64,000 nt of DNA from Pseudomonas sp. B33.4 (GCF_034555375.1 NZ_CP140706.1:6396001-6460000); one strand, 5' to 3'. Shown: positions 1 through 9,585, counted from the first letter of the stretch. The notes: generated from the sequence alone by a model not told the origin. Numbers and translations are program-made.

Positions 1-27
1 CTACAGTTGTTTTGGGGTGCCAGGAAG

Positions 28-885
28 TCAGCATTTACCTTCGAGGATCGCGGCATAGCCCTCGCGATAGCTTGGGTACATTGGCGTCCAGCCCAACGAT
101 TTCGCCCGGCCATTGCTGCAGCGCTTGCTGCCAGTTCGCCGAACGCTGGCGTCGTCCGCCCACTCGGTAACGCCCAGATACTCGCGTAACCAGCCCACGA
201 CTTCCGCCAATGGCGCCGGTGCATCGTCGACGCCGATGTAGAGATCTTCCAGATTCACGCCCTGCCGAGCCTTCTCCAACAGGAATGCCAGCAACCCGGC
301 CGCATCGTCAGCATGAATCCGATTGCCATACAGCGGCGGTTCGACCGCCACGCGATAACCGCGACGCACTTGAGTCAACAGCCATTCGCGGCCCGGGCCG
401 TAGATGCCGGTCAGACGCAGGATGCTCGCGGGAATGCCACTGTTAAGCGCCACCTGCTCAGCCTCCAGCATCAACCGCCCGGAGTATCCGGCAGCGATGG
501 TCTCTGAGCTCTCATCGACCCACTCACCCTCCTGCTGCCCATACACACTGCTGCTGGAAACGAAGATCAGCCGCTCAGGCACTTGCCCGTAATCGTCCAG
601 CCAGCTCAGGACATTCTGCAAACCCTGCACATAAGCCGCGCGATAACCGGCCTCATCGTGATCGGTGGCGGCGGCGCAATACACCAGATAGTCCACGGCA
701 CCCACCGGCCAGGTCGCCGGGCAGTCTTCGTTGAACAGGTCACCGGCAACGCCGATCACCCCATCAGGCAGCTTCGAAACGTCACGGCGCAGGCCATGAA
801 CTTCCCAACCAGCCGTCAGCAATTGCGTGGCCAGACGACCGCCGACATCACCACAACCGGCAATCAAAACAGAAGGCGCGGACAT
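28..885 (-). CDS. NAD-dependent epimerase/dehydratase family protein (YeeZ-like)
   Basis: A 285-aa Rossmann-fold protein of the extended SDR (sugar-nucleotide epimerase-like) family. The nucleotide-binding loop GCGDVGG is at residues 10-16, and the SSSSVYG segment matches the active-site strand of the family. The ATG at 885 follows an AGGAG ribosome site; a TTG one codon upstream is less likely. It is divergent from exbB, with a 188-nt shared upstream region. The substrate cannot be told from sequence. The family assignment is firm and the precise function unknown. Confidence 0.85.
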   Translation of the reverse strand: MSAPSVLIAGCGDVGGRLATQLLTAGWEVHGLRRDVSKLPDGVIGVAGDLFNEDCPATWPVGAVDYLVYCAAATDHDEAGYRAAYVQGLQNVLSWLDDYGQVPERLIFVSSSSVYGQQEGEWVDESSETIAAGYSGRLMLEAEQVALNSGIPASILRLTGIYGPGREWLLTQVRRGYRVAVEPPLYGNRIHADDAAGLLAFLLEKARQGVNLEDLYIGVDDAPAPLAEVVGWLREYLGVTEWADDASVRRTGSKRCSNGRAKSLGWTPMYPSYREGYAAILEGKC

Positions 886-1073
886 CAAAAAACTCCTATC
901 GGAAAGGCACAGACTAGCTCTGGCACAGGACGAACGGCTAGCAATGGTAGAAAAAAAGATACTCTATTACTTTTGTTAACAAGAATTACTTGCAATAATG
1001 CACGCCACTTTTGTTCTCGGCCTCACGAGGCCTGGTAGAGCATCACCGTTTTTCTATCTCAGGTCCGGCCAGC

Positions 1074-2033
1074 ATGACACGTAATCAAATCCCCGCTTCG
1101 CCAACCAAACGACCTCGCGCCTGGAGCGCGGTGGCGGCTCTGCTGCTCAGCCTGATGCTGGCACCGACCGCCGCTTTCGCCGACGCCCAAGCGCCAGCCG
1201 CCCCGGCCGCCACCGAACAGCACGCACCTGCTGCTGACGCGCCTGCCGCTGCTCCCGCTGCAACCGATCCGGTGCAGGCTGTCGACGCTGTCGACGCGCC
1301 TGAAGTCCTCGAAGCTGACAACAGCCTGGGCATGGCGCACGACCTGTCGCCTTGGGGCATGTACCAGAATGCCGACATCATCGTGAAAATCGTGATGATC
1401 GGTCTGGCCATCGCGTCGATCATCACCTGGACCATCTGGATTGCCAAAGGCTTCGAGCTGATGGGCGCCAAGCGTCGTCTGCGTGGCGAAATCGCAGCCC
1501 TGAAAAAAGCCACCACCCTTAAAGAAGCCAGCGCCACGGCCGGCAAGGAAGGCACCCTCGCCAACCTGCTGGTGCACGACGCCCTCGAAGAAATGCGCCT
1601 GTCGGTCAACAGCCGCGAGAAAGAAGGCATCAAGGAACGCGTGAGCTTCCGTCTCGAGCGTCTGGTTGCAGCCTGCGGTCGCAACATGAGCAGCGGCACC
1701 GGCGTCCTCGCCACCATCGGTTCCACCGCGCCGTTCGTGGGCCTGTTCGGCACAGTGTGGGGCATCATGAACTCCTTTATCGGCATCGCCAAAACCCAGA
1801 CCACTAACCTTGCTGTCGTCGCGCCCGGTATTGCTGAAGCACTCCTGGCCACTGCATTGGGTCTGGTCGCGGCAATTCCAGCAGTAGTTATCTACAACGT
1901 CTTCGCCCGCTCCATCGCCGGTTACAAGGCGCAGGTTTCCGACGCCTCGGCAGAAGTGCTGCTGCTGGTCAGCCGTGACCTCGATCACCAGCCTGAGCGC
2001 AGCTCGCAGCCGCACATGGTCAAAGTGGGGTAA
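1074..2033 (+). CDS. exbB: TonB-system energiser ExbB
   Basis: A 319-aa inner-membrane proton-channel subunit that, with ExbD, converts proton-motive force into TonB movement for uptake of iron-siderophores and other ligands. The start at 1074 (MTRNQIP) is preferred over an upstream in-frame start at 1011 because it gives a clean signal-like N-terminus ending near AFA. An Ala/Pro-rich periplasmic stretch of about 60 residues follows, as in Pseudomonas ExbB. Three membrane segments lie near residues 102-125, 210-235 and 265-285, the last two being the MotA/TolQ/ExbB domain. It is first in an exbB-exbD-tonB operon. The AT-rich stretch at 950-1005 may hold the promoter; I could not fit a convincing Fur box. 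Confidence 0.95.
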   Translation: MTRNQIPASPTKRPRAWSAVAALLLSLMLAPTAAFADAQAPAAPAATEQHAPAADAPAAAPAATDPVQAVDAVDAPEVLEADNSLGMAHDLSPWGMYQNADIIVKIVMIGLAIASIITWTIWIAKGFELMGAKRRLRGEIAALKKATTLKEASATAGKEGTLANLLVHDALEEMRLSVNSREKEGIKERVSFRLERLVAACGRNMSSGTGVLATIGSTAPFVGLFGTVWGIMNSFIGIAKTQTTNLAVVAPGIAEALLATALGLVAAIPAVVIYNVFARSIAGYKAQVSDASAEVLLLVSRDLDHQPERSSQPHMVKVG

Positions 2034-2039
2034 TCGGCC

Positions 2040-2468
2040 ATGGGCCTGCATTTGAAAGAAGGCGCAGACGACGATCTGGCCGAGAACCACGAAATCAACG
2101 TCACGCCGTTCATCGACGTGATGCTGGTGCTGTTGATCATCTTCATGGTGGCCGCGCCGTTGGCCACCGTGGACATCAAAGTCGACCTGCCTGCCTCGAC
2201 CGCCAAACCGGCGCCGCGGCCAGAGAAACCGGTGTTCCTCAGCGTCAAAGCTGACCAGCGCCTGTACATCGGCGACGACGAAGTGAAGGCCGAAACCCTT
2301 GGCTCCGTGCTCGACGCCAAGACTCAGGGCAAGAAAGACACCACCATCTTCTTCCAGGCCGACAAAGGCGTGGATTACGGCGACCTCATGAGCGTGATGG
2401 ACAAGCTGCGCGGCGCCGGTTACCTGAAGGTCGGTCTGGTCGGACTTGAGACGGCAGCCAAGAAATGA
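2040..2468 (+). CDS. exbD: TonB-system protein ExbD
   Basis: A 142-aa single-pass inner-membrane protein of the ExbD/TolR family. A short cytoplasmic N-terminus leads into INVTPFIDVMLVLLIIFMV, the transmembrane helix carrying the conserved Asp that takes part in proton transfer. A periplasmic domain follows. It starts 6 nt after the exbB stop and overlaps tonB by ATGA, so the three genes are translated as a unit. Confidence 0.96.
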   Translation: MGLHLKEGADDDLAENHEINVTPFIDVMLVLLIIFMVAAPLATVDIKVDLPASTAKPAPRPEKPVFLSVKADQRLYIGDDEVKAETLGSVLDAKTQGKKDTTIFFQADKGVDYGDLMSVMDKLRGAGYLKVGLVGLETAAKK

Positions 2469-3211
2469 TCACGACGCGCCATAAGCTGACGCGTTACAGC
2501 GGTAGCCTGGCCGTGGTGCTGGGCGTTCATGCGCTGGCCATCGCGCTGGCGCTGAACTGGACCGCCCGCCCGCCCATCGAATTGCCCCCACAGGCAATGA
2601 TGGTCGAACTGGCACCGGTTCCGGCCCCGCCACCGCCTGCTCCGCCGAAAGTCGTCACACCGCCGCAGCCACCGGCTCCGGTAGAAGAGTTGCCGATTCC
2701 GAAACTGGCCGAAGCCCCGAAAGCTGAAATCGCGGTGCAGAAACCCAAGCCGAAGCCAAAGCCTAAACCGCCGAAGCCGGTCGAGAAGAAGTTGCCTGAT
2801 CCGCCGAAGGAAAAACCTTCCGAGGAGAAACCGGCCGACACCCAACCGACTCAGGCACCGACGGAGAAATCCGCCCAGCCTGCACCGGGTCCTTCACCGG
2901 CTCAGATGGCTGCGAAAGCCAGTTGGCAAGGCACCCTGCTCGCGCATTTGGCCAAGTACAAAAAGTACCCGGCCAGTGCTCAGGCACGGGGCAAGGAAGG
3001 CTTGAACCGTCTGCGTTTCGTGGTGGATGCCGAAGGTAATGTGCTGTCGTTCGAACTGGTGGGCCGCTCCGGCAACGCCGATCTGGACCGGGCTACCCTG
3101 GAAATGATCCGCCGCGCACAACCGCTGCCCAAGCCTCCGGCCGACATGCTCAACAACGGCTCGATCGAAATTGTTGCGCCGTTTGTTTACTCCCTCGAAC
3201 GCCGCCGCTAA
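2465..3211 (+). CDS. tonB: Energy transducer TonB
   Basis: A 248-aa protein that carries inner-membrane energy to outer-membrane TonB-dependent receptors. It has an N-terminal membrane anchor at about residues 10-30 and a long Pro/Lys-rich spanner (about 40-140) with PKPKPKP and PPAPP runs. The C-terminal TonB domain (about 155-248) contains YPASAQARGKEG and ends in SLERRR. The ATG overlaps the exbD stop. A hairpin terminator lies downstream at 3351-3373, beyond a dispersed repeat. Confidence 0.95.
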   Translation: MITTRHKLTRYSGSLAVVLGVHALAIALALNWTARPPIELPPQAMMVELAPVPAPPPPAPPKVVTPPQPPAPVEELPIPKLAEAPKAEIAVQKPKPKPKPKPPKPVEKKLPDPPKEKPSEEKPADTQPTQAPTEKSAQPAPGPSPAQMAAKASWQGTLLAHLAKYKKYPASAQARGKEGLNRLRFVVDAEGNVLSFELVGRSGNADLDRATLEMIRRAQPLPKPPADMLNNGSIEIVAPFVYSLERRR

Positions 3212-3228
3212 GCAACACCGCAATACCC

Positions 3229-3317
3229 TGTAGGAGTGAGCCTGCTCGCGATAGCGTAGTGTCAGACGATGATTTTCTGACTGACACACCGCTATCGCGA
3301 GCAGGCTCACTCCTACA
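3229..3317. repeat. Dispersed Pseudomonas inverted repeat, copy 1
   Basis: An 89-nt element with near-perfect 28-nt terminal arms (3229-3256 and 3290-3317) of the type TGTAGGAGTGAGCCTGCTCG. Inner arms GTGTCAG/CTGACAC are at 3259-3265 and 3281-3287. The same architecture recurs at 62684-62773. This is a common intergenic repeat in P. fluorescens-group genomes. It could form a long RNA hairpin at the 3' end of the tonB transcript. Confidence 0.9.
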
Positions 3318-3350
3318 AGGGTTCTCTGCTAGCCGGATGATCCAGCCAAG

Positions 3351-3373
3351 AAAGGCACCGAAAGGTGCCTTTT
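3351..3373 (+). terminator. Rho-independent terminator after tonB
   Basis: The stem AAAGGCACC / GGTGCCTTTT with a GAAA tetraloop ends in a T run. It closes the exbBD-tonB operon and lies about 120 nt before oxyR. Confidence 0.8.
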
Positions 3374-3491
3374 GCGTATCTGCACGCGGCAAACCCACAT
3401 TGCCCGGTGTCGCATTCCTCACTCAGTCTGATAACGTGCGTCTATCGATTGCAGCCGGTATGCTTGGCCCGCATCTTCATGGACGCTTGCT

Positions 3492-4421
3492 ATGACCCTC
3501 ACAGAATTACGCTACATCGTTACCCTCGCCCAAGAGCAGCATTTCGGCCACGCCGCCGAACGTTGCCACGTCAGCCAGCCAACCCTCTCGGTGGGCGTGA
3601 AAAAGCTTGAAGACGAACTCGGTGTGCTGATTTTCGAGCGCAGCAAAAGTGCCGTGCGCCTGACCCCGGTTGGCGAAGGCATCGTCGCCCAGGCACAGAA
3701 AGTCCTTGAGCAAGCGCAAGGCATCCGCGAACTGGCCCAGGCCGGCAAGAACCAGCTGACCGCGCCACTGAAAGTCGGCGCGATCTACACCGTCGGCCCG
3801 TACCTGTTCCCGCACCTGATTCCACAACTGCACCGGGTCGCCCCGCAGATGCCGTTGTACATCGAAGAAAACTTCACCCACGTGCTGCGCGACAAACTGC
3901 GCAACGGCGAGCTCGACGCGATCATCATCGCCCTGCCGTTCAACGAAGCCGACGTGCTGACCCTGCCGCTGTACGACGAGCCGTTCTACGTCTTGATGCC
4001 GGCCCAGCACCCGTGGACGCAAAAAGAAACCATCGACGCCGGCCTGCTCAACGACAAGAGCCTGCTGCTGCTCGGCGAAGGCCACTGCTTCCGCGATCAA
4101 GTGCTGGAAGCCTGCCCGACCCTGACCAAGGGCAACGACGGCGCCAAACACACCACGGTCGAATCCAGCTCGCTGGAAACCATTCGCCACATGGTCGCGT
4201 CCGGTCTGGGCATCTCGATCCTGCCGTTGTCGGCCGTCGACAGCCATCACTACGCCCCGGGCGTGATCGAAGTGCGTCCGCTGTCGCCGCCAGTGCCGTT
4301 TCGCACCGTGGCCATTGCCTGGCGTGCGAGTTTCCCACGGCCGAAAGCCATCGAGATCCTCGCCGACTCCATTCGCCTGTGTTCGGTGGCCAAGCCAGCG
4401 GCGCCGGTTACGGCCGGTTAA
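3492..4421 (+). CDS. oxyR: Hydrogen-peroxide-sensing LysR-type regulator OxyR
   Basis: A 309-aa LysR-family activator of antioxidant genes. The N-terminal helix-turn-helix (about 1-60: TLTELRYIV, HVSQPTLSVGVKKLE) binds DNA. The regulatory domain carries the redox pair at exactly Cys199 and Cys208 (GEGHCFRDQVLEAC), the E. coli positions, so disulfide sensing should be intact. It sits 9 nt upstream of recG on the same strand; oxyR-recG is a conserved Pseudomonas pair. Confidence 0.97.
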   Translation: MTLTELRYIVTLAQEQHFGHAAERCHVSQPTLSVGVKKLEDELGVLIFERSKSAVRLTPVGEGIVAQAQKVLEQAQGIRELAQAGKNQLTAPLKVGAIYTVGPYLFPHLIPQLHRVAPQMPLYIEENFTHVLRDKLRNGELDAIIIALPFNEADVLTLPLYDEPFYVLMPAQHPWTQKETIDAGLLNDKSLLLLGEGHCFRDQVLEACPTLTKGNDGAKHTTVESSSLETIRHMVASGLGISILPLSAVDSHHYAPGVIEVRPLSPPVPFRTVAIAWRASFPRPKAIEILADSIRLCSVAKPAAPVTAG

Positions 4422-4430
4422 GCGAGCGTC

Positions 4431-6506
4431 ATGACTGAGCTGTCGCAAGTGTCGGTGACGGCACTCAAGGGTGTCGGCGAAGCCATGGCCGAGAAACTGG
4501 CCAAGGTCGGCCTGGAGAATCTGCAGGACGTGCTGTTCCACCTGCCGCTGCGCTATCAGGATCGCACCCGCGTGGTGCCGATCGGCGCGCTGCGACCGGG
4601 CCAGGACGCCGTGGTCGAAGGCACCGTCAGCGGCGCCGACGTGGTCATGGGCCGCCGCCGCAGCCTTGTCGTGCGCCTGCAGGACGGCACCGGCGGTCTC
4701 AGTCTGCGCTTCTATCATTTCAGCAACGCGCAGAAAGAAGGCCTCAAGCGCGGCACGCGGGTTCGCTGCTACGGCGAAGCCCGGCCCGGCGCGTCAGGAC
4801 TGGAAATCTACCACCCGGAATACCGCGCCATCACTGGCGACGAGCCGCCGCCAGTCGATGAAACCCTGACCCCGGTCTACCCGCTCACCGAAGGCCTGAC
4901 CCAAGCGCGTCTGCGCCAGTTGTGTCTGCAGACGCTGACGATGCTCAAGCCCGACACCCTGCCCGACTGGCTGCCAACCGAACTGGCGCGCGACTATCAA
5001 CTCGCGCCGCTGGCCGATGCGATCCGCTACCTGCACAACCCGCCCGCCGATGCCGACGTCGACGAACTCGCCCTCGGCCATCACTGGGCCCAGCATCGCC
5101 TCGCTTTCGAAGAGCTGCTGACGCACCAACTTTCACAGCAACGTCTGCGCGAAAGCATGCGTTCGCTGCGCGCGCCAGCCATGCCGAAAGCGAAAAAGCT
5201 GCCGCCGAAATATCTGGCCAACCTCGGCTTCAACCCGACCGGTGCACAACAGCGCGTCGGCAATGAAATCGCCTACGACCTCAGCCAGCACGAACCGATG
5301 CTGCGCCTGATTCAGGGCGACGTCGGCGCGGGTAAAACCGTGGTCGCCGCCCTCGCCGCCCTGCAAGCGCTGGAGGCCGGTTATCAAGTCGCGCTGATGG
5401 CGCCGACCGAGATCCTTGCCGAGCAGCACTTCATCACCTTCAAACGCTGGCTCGAACCGTTGGGCATTGAAGTCGCGTGGCTGGCCGGCAAACTCAAGGG
5501 CAAGAACCGCGTCGCCGCGCTGGAGCAGATCTCCAGCGGCACACCCATGGTGGTCGGCACCCACGCGCTGTTCCAGGACGAAGTGCAGTTCAAGAACCTC
5601 GCGCTGGTGATCATCGACGAACAACACCGCTTCGGCGTGCAGCAACGTCTGGCACTGCGCCAGAAAGGCGTCGGCGGACGCATGTGCCCGCACCAGCTGA
5701 TCATGACCGCCACACCGATTCCACGCACACTGGCGATGAGCGCCTACGCCGACCTCGACACCTCGATCCTCGACGAACTGCCACCCGGACGAACCCCGGT
5801 CAACACCGTTCTGGTGACCGACACCCGTCGCGTCGAAGTCATCGAACGCGTGCGCGGTGCCTGCGCTGAAGGCCGTCAGGCCTATTGGGTGTGCACGCTG
5901 ATCGAAGAATCCGAAGAGCTGACCTGCCAAGCCGCCGAAACCACGTTTGAAGACCTCACCCTCGCCCTCGGCGAGCTGAAAGTCGGGCTGATTCACGGGC
6001 GCATGAAACCCGTCGAGAAGGCCGCCGTCATGGCCGAATTCAAGGCCGGCAACCTGCAACTGCTGGTCGCCACCACGGTGATTGAAGTCGGCGTCGACGT
6101 GCCCAACGCCAGTTTGATGATCATCGAAAACCCAGAGCGACTAGGCCTCGCGCAACTGCACCAGTTGCGTGGTCGGGTCGGCCGGGGCAGCGCCGCCAGC
6201 CATTGCGTGCTGCTTTACCACCCGCCGCTGTCGCAGATCGGTCGTCAGCGCCTGGGCATCATGCGCGAGACCAACGACGGTTTCGTCATCGCCGAAAAAG
6301 ACCTCGAACTGCGCGGCCCCGGGGAAATGCTCGGCACCCGCCAGACTGGCCTGCTGCAATTCAAAGTCGCCGACCTGATGCGCGACGCCGACCTGCTGCC
6401 CGCCGTCCGCGACGCCGCGCAAGCCTTGCTGGAACGCTGGCCAACCCACGTCAGCCCATTACTCGATCGCTGGCTGCGCCACGGGCAGCAATACGGCCAA
6501 GTGTGA
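4431..6506 (+). CDS. recG: ATP-dependent DNA helicase RecG
   Basis: A 691-aa branch-migration helicase that remodels stalled forks and recombination intermediates. It has an N-terminal wedge/OB region (about 1-160). The superfamily 2 motor shows Walker A GDVGAGKT at 296-303, the DEQH motif II (IIDEQHRFG), TATPIPRT motif III and the QLRGRVGRG motif VI. Full family length. It is probably cotranscribed with oxyR. Confidence 0.97.
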   Translation: MTELSQVSVTALKGVGEAMAEKLAKVGLENLQDVLFHLPLRYQDRTRVVPIGALRPGQDAVVEGTVSGADVVMGRRRSLVVRLQDGTGGLSLRFYHFSNAQKEGLKRGTRVRCYGEARPGASGLEIYHPEYRAITGDEPPPVDETLTPVYPLTEGLTQARLRQLCLQTLTMLKPDTLPDWLPTELARDYQLAPLADAIRYLHNPPADADVDELALGHHWAQHRLAFEELLTHQLSQQRLRESMRSLRAPAMPKAKKLPPKYLANLGFNPTGAQQRVGNEIAYDLSQHEPMLRLIQGDVGAGKTVVAALAALQALEAGYQVALMAPTEILAEQHFITFKRWLEPLGIEVAWLAGKLKGKNRVAALEQISSGTPMVVGTHALFQDEVQFKNLALVIIDEQHRFGVQQRLALRQKGVGGRMCPHQLIMTATPIPRTLAMSAYADLDTSILDELPPGRTPVNTVLVTDTRRVEVIERVRGACAEGRQAYWVCTLIEESEELTCQAAETTFEDLTLALGELKVGLIHGRMKPVEKAAVMAEFKAGNLQLLVATTVIEVGVDVPNASLMIIENPERLGLAQLHQLRGRVGRGSAASHCVLLYHPPLSQIGRQRLGIMRETNDGFVIAEKDLELRGPGEMLGTRQTGLLQFKVADLMRDADLLPAVRDAAQALLERWPTHVSPLLDRWLRHGQQYGQV

Positions 6507-6585
6507 GCACCGTCGCAGTTTCTGACAGATCGTTCTGATCAAGGTGGTTATACTCCTGCCATTGTTTCAAAAACGGATACAGATC

Positions 6586-7986
6586 ATGACCGAAGCCGCT
6601 CTCGCCCCCGAATCCCCGCACGCGCCGTCTGTCATTCGGCTGCTGCTAGGCAAACTCGGGATCGCCTACGAAGAAGTGCTCGACCACCACGGCCTCAATG
6701 CCTCGCGCAAGGTACAAGCCGTGTTGCTGGACGACGCCGTCGGCGCGCTGATGGTGCTGTTTCCGCAGAGCCAATTGCTCGACCTCAATCGCCTCGCCGA
6801 ACTGACGGGCCGTCGCCTGACTGCCGTGTCCACCGAGCGCCTGGAAAAGATGCTCGGCAAACACAGCCTGAGCCTGCTGCCGGGCCTGCCGGCGCTGACC
6901 AGTTCGCCGTGCCTCTACGAAGAAAGCCTGCTGCGCGAACCGAAGTTGCTGATCAACTCCGGCGAGCCGGGCCTGCTGCTGGAAATCGCCAGCGAAGACT
7001 TCAAGACCATGCTGACCAAGGCCAGCGCCGCCAATTTCGGCGAAGCCCTGAGCAGCATCCGTCCGAACCTCGACCGCCCGGACGATGACCGCGAGGAAAT
7101 CACTCAGGCCGTACAAGCCTTCACTGCGCGGCGTATTCAGCAGCGTCTGGAAGCGACCATCGAGATTCCGCCGCTGGCCGAGACCGCGCAAAAAATCATC
7201 AAACTGCGCGTCGACCCCAACGCCACCATCGACGACATCACCGGCGTCGTTGAAACCGACCCGGCACTGGCCGCACAAGTGGTGAGCTGGGCGGCGTCGC
7301 CGTACTACGCCTCGCCGGGCAAGATTCGTTCGGTGGAAGACGCGATCGTTCGTGTGCTCGGTTTCGATCTGGTGATCAATCTGGCGCTGGGCCTGGCCCT
7401 CGGCAAGACCCTGAGCCTGCCGAAAGACCACCCGCAACACACCACGCCGTACTGGCAGCAGTCGATCTACACCGCCGCCGTCATCGAAGGCCTGACCCGC
7501 GCCATGCCGCGCGCCCAGCGCCCGGAAGCCGGCCTGACCTATCTGGCCGGTCTGCTGCACAACTTCGGTTACCTGCTGCTGGCCCACGTGTTCCCGCCGC
7601 ACTTCTCGCTGATCTGCCGCCACCTGGAGGTCAACCCGCACCTGTGCCACAGCTACATCGAGCAACACTTGCTCGGTATCAGCCGCGAACAGATCGGCTC
7701 GTGGCTGATGCGCTATTGGGACATGCCGGATGAGCTGGCCACCGCCCTGCGCTTCCAGCACGACCCAAGCTACGACGGCGCCTACGCCGAATACCCGAAC
7801 CTCGTCTGCCTGGCCGTGCGCCTGCTGCGCAGTCGCGGAATTGGCTCTGGCCCGGATGAAGATATTCCGGATGCGCTGCTTGAACGTGTGGGTTTGACTC
7901 GCGACAAGGCCAACGACGTTGTCAGCAAAGTGCTTGAGGCCGAAGTGCTGTTGCGTGAATTGGCCTCGCAGTTCAGCCAGGCATAA
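6586..7986 (+). CDS. YbaK-like domain plus HDOD domain protein
   Basis: A 466-aa two-domain protein. Residues about 10-150 resemble the YbaK/aminoacyl-tRNA-editing fold (SVIRLLLGKLGIAYEEV...HHG). Residues about 185-385 form an HDOD domain (RIQQRLEATIEIPPLAETAQKI, then DPALAAQVVSWAAS and GLLHNFGYLLLAH). HDOD proteins are associated with signalling and cyclic-di-GMP or stress regulation; the role of this fusion is not established. The ATG at 6586 is preferred over an in-frame GTG at 6544 because it begins at the conserved region. A strong hairpin follows at 7991. Confidence 0.85.
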   Translation: MTEAALAPESPHAPSVIRLLLGKLGIAYEEVLDHHGLNASRKVQAVLLDDAVGALMVLFPQSQLLDLNRLAELTGRRLTAVSTERLEKMLGKHSLSLLPGLPALTSSPCLYEESLLREPKLLINSGEPGLLLEIASEDFKTMLTKASAANFGEALSSIRPNLDRPDDDREEITQAVQAFTARRIQQRLEATIEIPPLAETAQKIIKLRVDPNATIDDITGVVETDPALAAQVVSWAASPYYASPGKIRSVEDAIVRVLGFDLVINLALGLALGKTLSLPKDHPQHTTPYWQQSIYTAAVIEGLTRAMPRAQRPEAGLTYLAGLLHNFGYLLLAHVFPPHFSLICRHLEVNPHLCHSYIEQHLLGISREQIGSWLMRYWDMPDELATALRFQHDPSYDGAYAEYPNLVCLAVRLLRSRGIGSGPDEDIPDALLERVGLTRDKANDVVSKVLEAEVLLRELASQFSQA

Positions 7987-7990
7987 ACAA

Positions 7991-8028
7991 CCCGCTCTCA
8001 CGAGATCATTCTTATTCGTGAGAGCGGG
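7991..8028. terminator. Long perfect hairpin between convergent genes
   Basis: A 13-bp perfect stem (CCCGCTCTCACGA / TCGTGAGAGCGGG) with a 12-nt loop sits between the HDOD gene and the convergent delta-60 gene. It has no obvious T run, but its position suggests bidirectional termination. Confidence 0.65.
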
Positions 8029-8050
8029 CCATCAGAGCGTTGTTTATTGA

Positions 8051-9412
8051 TCAGGCAATAAAGCGTGCTATCCATCCGCTTGTAGCAAAACTCAACCGGT
8101 CTTTCCAATACTCACCGCAGATGACGATTTTATTTTGCGCGGTGACGTGCAGATCCAAACTATTTTCCAGTTTCTCAGCCTGATCAAAAGTTACCCAGCC
8201 ACTACCGTTGAACGTCGAGTCGAGCTCGCCGGTAAGACGATAACGTGCACAGACGGCGTGCATCTCATCAATAGCAAACCCTCCACCACTGGTGCCGGCG
8301 ACAATCAACTTGCTTTCATCCACGTCGCCAAAGGCGCAGCTCGACCAATTTTGCCCAATCTCAGGCACAACTTTGGTAAATAACGGCTGGCCATTATTGA
8401 AGAGGGGGTGAGGCGAGCCATCCGCACTGAGTACGACAATCACCCCTTCACCATCAAGGAAGCCGTCACCGACCTGGCCTCCTATCAACGCAATCATTCC
8501 GTCCTTTTTCCTCACGGCAATATCGCGAAAAATCGGCAGCCGATCAGAGGACACAATGGCCGTCTTGAACTTGTCGTCGCGCATTCCATCTTTTGTGAAG
8601 CGCACGGCATAGGCACCGAAGGTGCCTTCATCATGAAAGTCGCCATACACCACCAAGCCACCGTCCGCTTGCACAGCCACTCCACGGGCGGCGTTATCAC
8701 CTGCCGGGCTCAACTCAGCCAATTCAACAGTGGCCGAACCGATCTTGTTGAAGGTGTCGTCAAAAGAACCATCAGGATTGAGTCGCATGACCAAGCCTTT
8801 GGTTTGCTGTGCCACATGATCAAAGCCAAAGAAGACCAACGCTATTTTGCCGTCTGGCAACTCGATACCGGACGCTCCAGAACTGGCGGTGCTCTGAACA
8901 GCAGACTTAATATTTCGAGATACATTTTGGCGTGCGCGTGCAGCCCTGGCCGCTCGACTTAGTGTTACGGGTACTAGACCGTACGGGAACGTGACCACAC
9001 CGCCTTCACCAAACTTATCGTTGAGTCGACCGTCCGGCAGCAACTGGATGGCAACGAAACCGTTTTCATGACTCGGTGGCCCCATCATGTAATCGACCGT
9101 AATCAGCAGCCCACCATTACTCAGCAAGCTTGCGCCAAATTGCGCTGATAAAAGTTTTTCCCCGGTCAAAATCCGCGCAAAACCTTGCTGGTTCTCGCCA
9201 AACCCGGTGCCGACGTCAAGCTGTCCCTTTTCAGTTAGCCGTGCGACTACGAACCCAGGGAAAACACCTGACTCATTCGCCACGACGAGCAGACGACCGT
9301 CAGGCAAAGGGAGGACAACTTGCGGGGCAATGCTGACAAACTCAGGAAACGCCCAATCGAGTTTGCCGTCATTGGCGAATGTTGAATCAAGTTCGCCTGC
9401 TTGTATGGTCAT
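8051..9412 (-). CDS. Delta-60 repeat domain protein
   Basis: A 453-aa protein containing at least six delta-60-type repeats with the signature G-x-L/F-D-x-x-F: GELDSTFANDG near the N-terminus, GRLNDKFGEGG, GSFDDTFNKIG, GMRDDKFK and GELDSTFNGSG near the C-terminus. These repeats usually build a beta-propeller-like array. No signal peptide is visible. The ATG follows a GGAG site. The function is unknown; such proteins are common accessory genes in fluorescent pseudomonads. The base composition is somewhat more AT-rich than in the neighbouring core genes. Confidence 0.8.
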   Translation of the reverse strand: MTIQAGELDSTFANDGKLDWAFPEFVSIAPQVVLPLPDGRLLVVANESGVFPGFVVARLTEKGQLDVGTGFGENQQGFARILTGEKLLSAQFGASLLSNGGLLITVDYMMGPPSHENGFVAIQLLPDGRLNDKFGEGGVVTFPYGLVPVTLSRAARAARARQNVSRNIKSAVQSTASSGASGIELPDGKIALVFFGFDHVAQQTKGLVMRLNPDGSFDDTFNKIGSATVELAELSPAGDNAARGVAVQADGGLVVYGDFHDEGTFGAYAVRFTKDGMRDDKFKTAIVSSDRLPIFRDIAVRKKDGMIALIGGQVGDGFLDGEGVIVVLSADGSPHPLFNNGQPLFTKVVPEIGQNWSSCAFGDVDESKLIVAGTSGGGFAIDEMHAVCARYRLTGELDSTFNGSGWVTFDQAEKLENSLDLHVTAQNKIVICGEYWKDRLSFATSGWIARFIA

Positions 9413-9479
9413 GTTGATAACTCCCCAATCCGGATAAGTCCCTTTACTGCTGGACGCTCCCTATGAAGCCTCAACATCC

Positions 9480-9508
9480 AAACAAAAACACCTGTCATTT
9501 CTGACAGG
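9480..9508 (-). terminator. Rho-independent terminator (minus strand)
   Basis: Read on the minus strand: stem CCTGTCA / TGACAGG with a GAAA loop, followed by TGTTTTTGTT. It terminates the SCP2-like gene at 9586-9969 before the delta-60 gene. Confidence 0.75.
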
Positions 9509-9585
9509 CGTTCATGGTATTACGCGCCAATTGACCGACTTATCGAGCCAAACCGATTACCCACCGGGTTTTAAAGAATGGCGCT

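Noticed and set aside
950..1005. Fur box upstream of exbB
   Set aside because: The region is AT-rich, and iron control would be expected, but no placement matches more than a few bases of the 19-bp consensus.
1059..2090. 343-codon minus-strand open frame antisense to exbB
   Set aside because: Antisense shadow of a well-conserved gene; no ribosome site or domain.
3229..3317. Inverted repeat as a CRISPR unit or IS end
   Set aside because: A single symmetrical element with a relative at 62.7 kb, no spacers and no transposase nearby. It fits the dispersed repeats of this genus.
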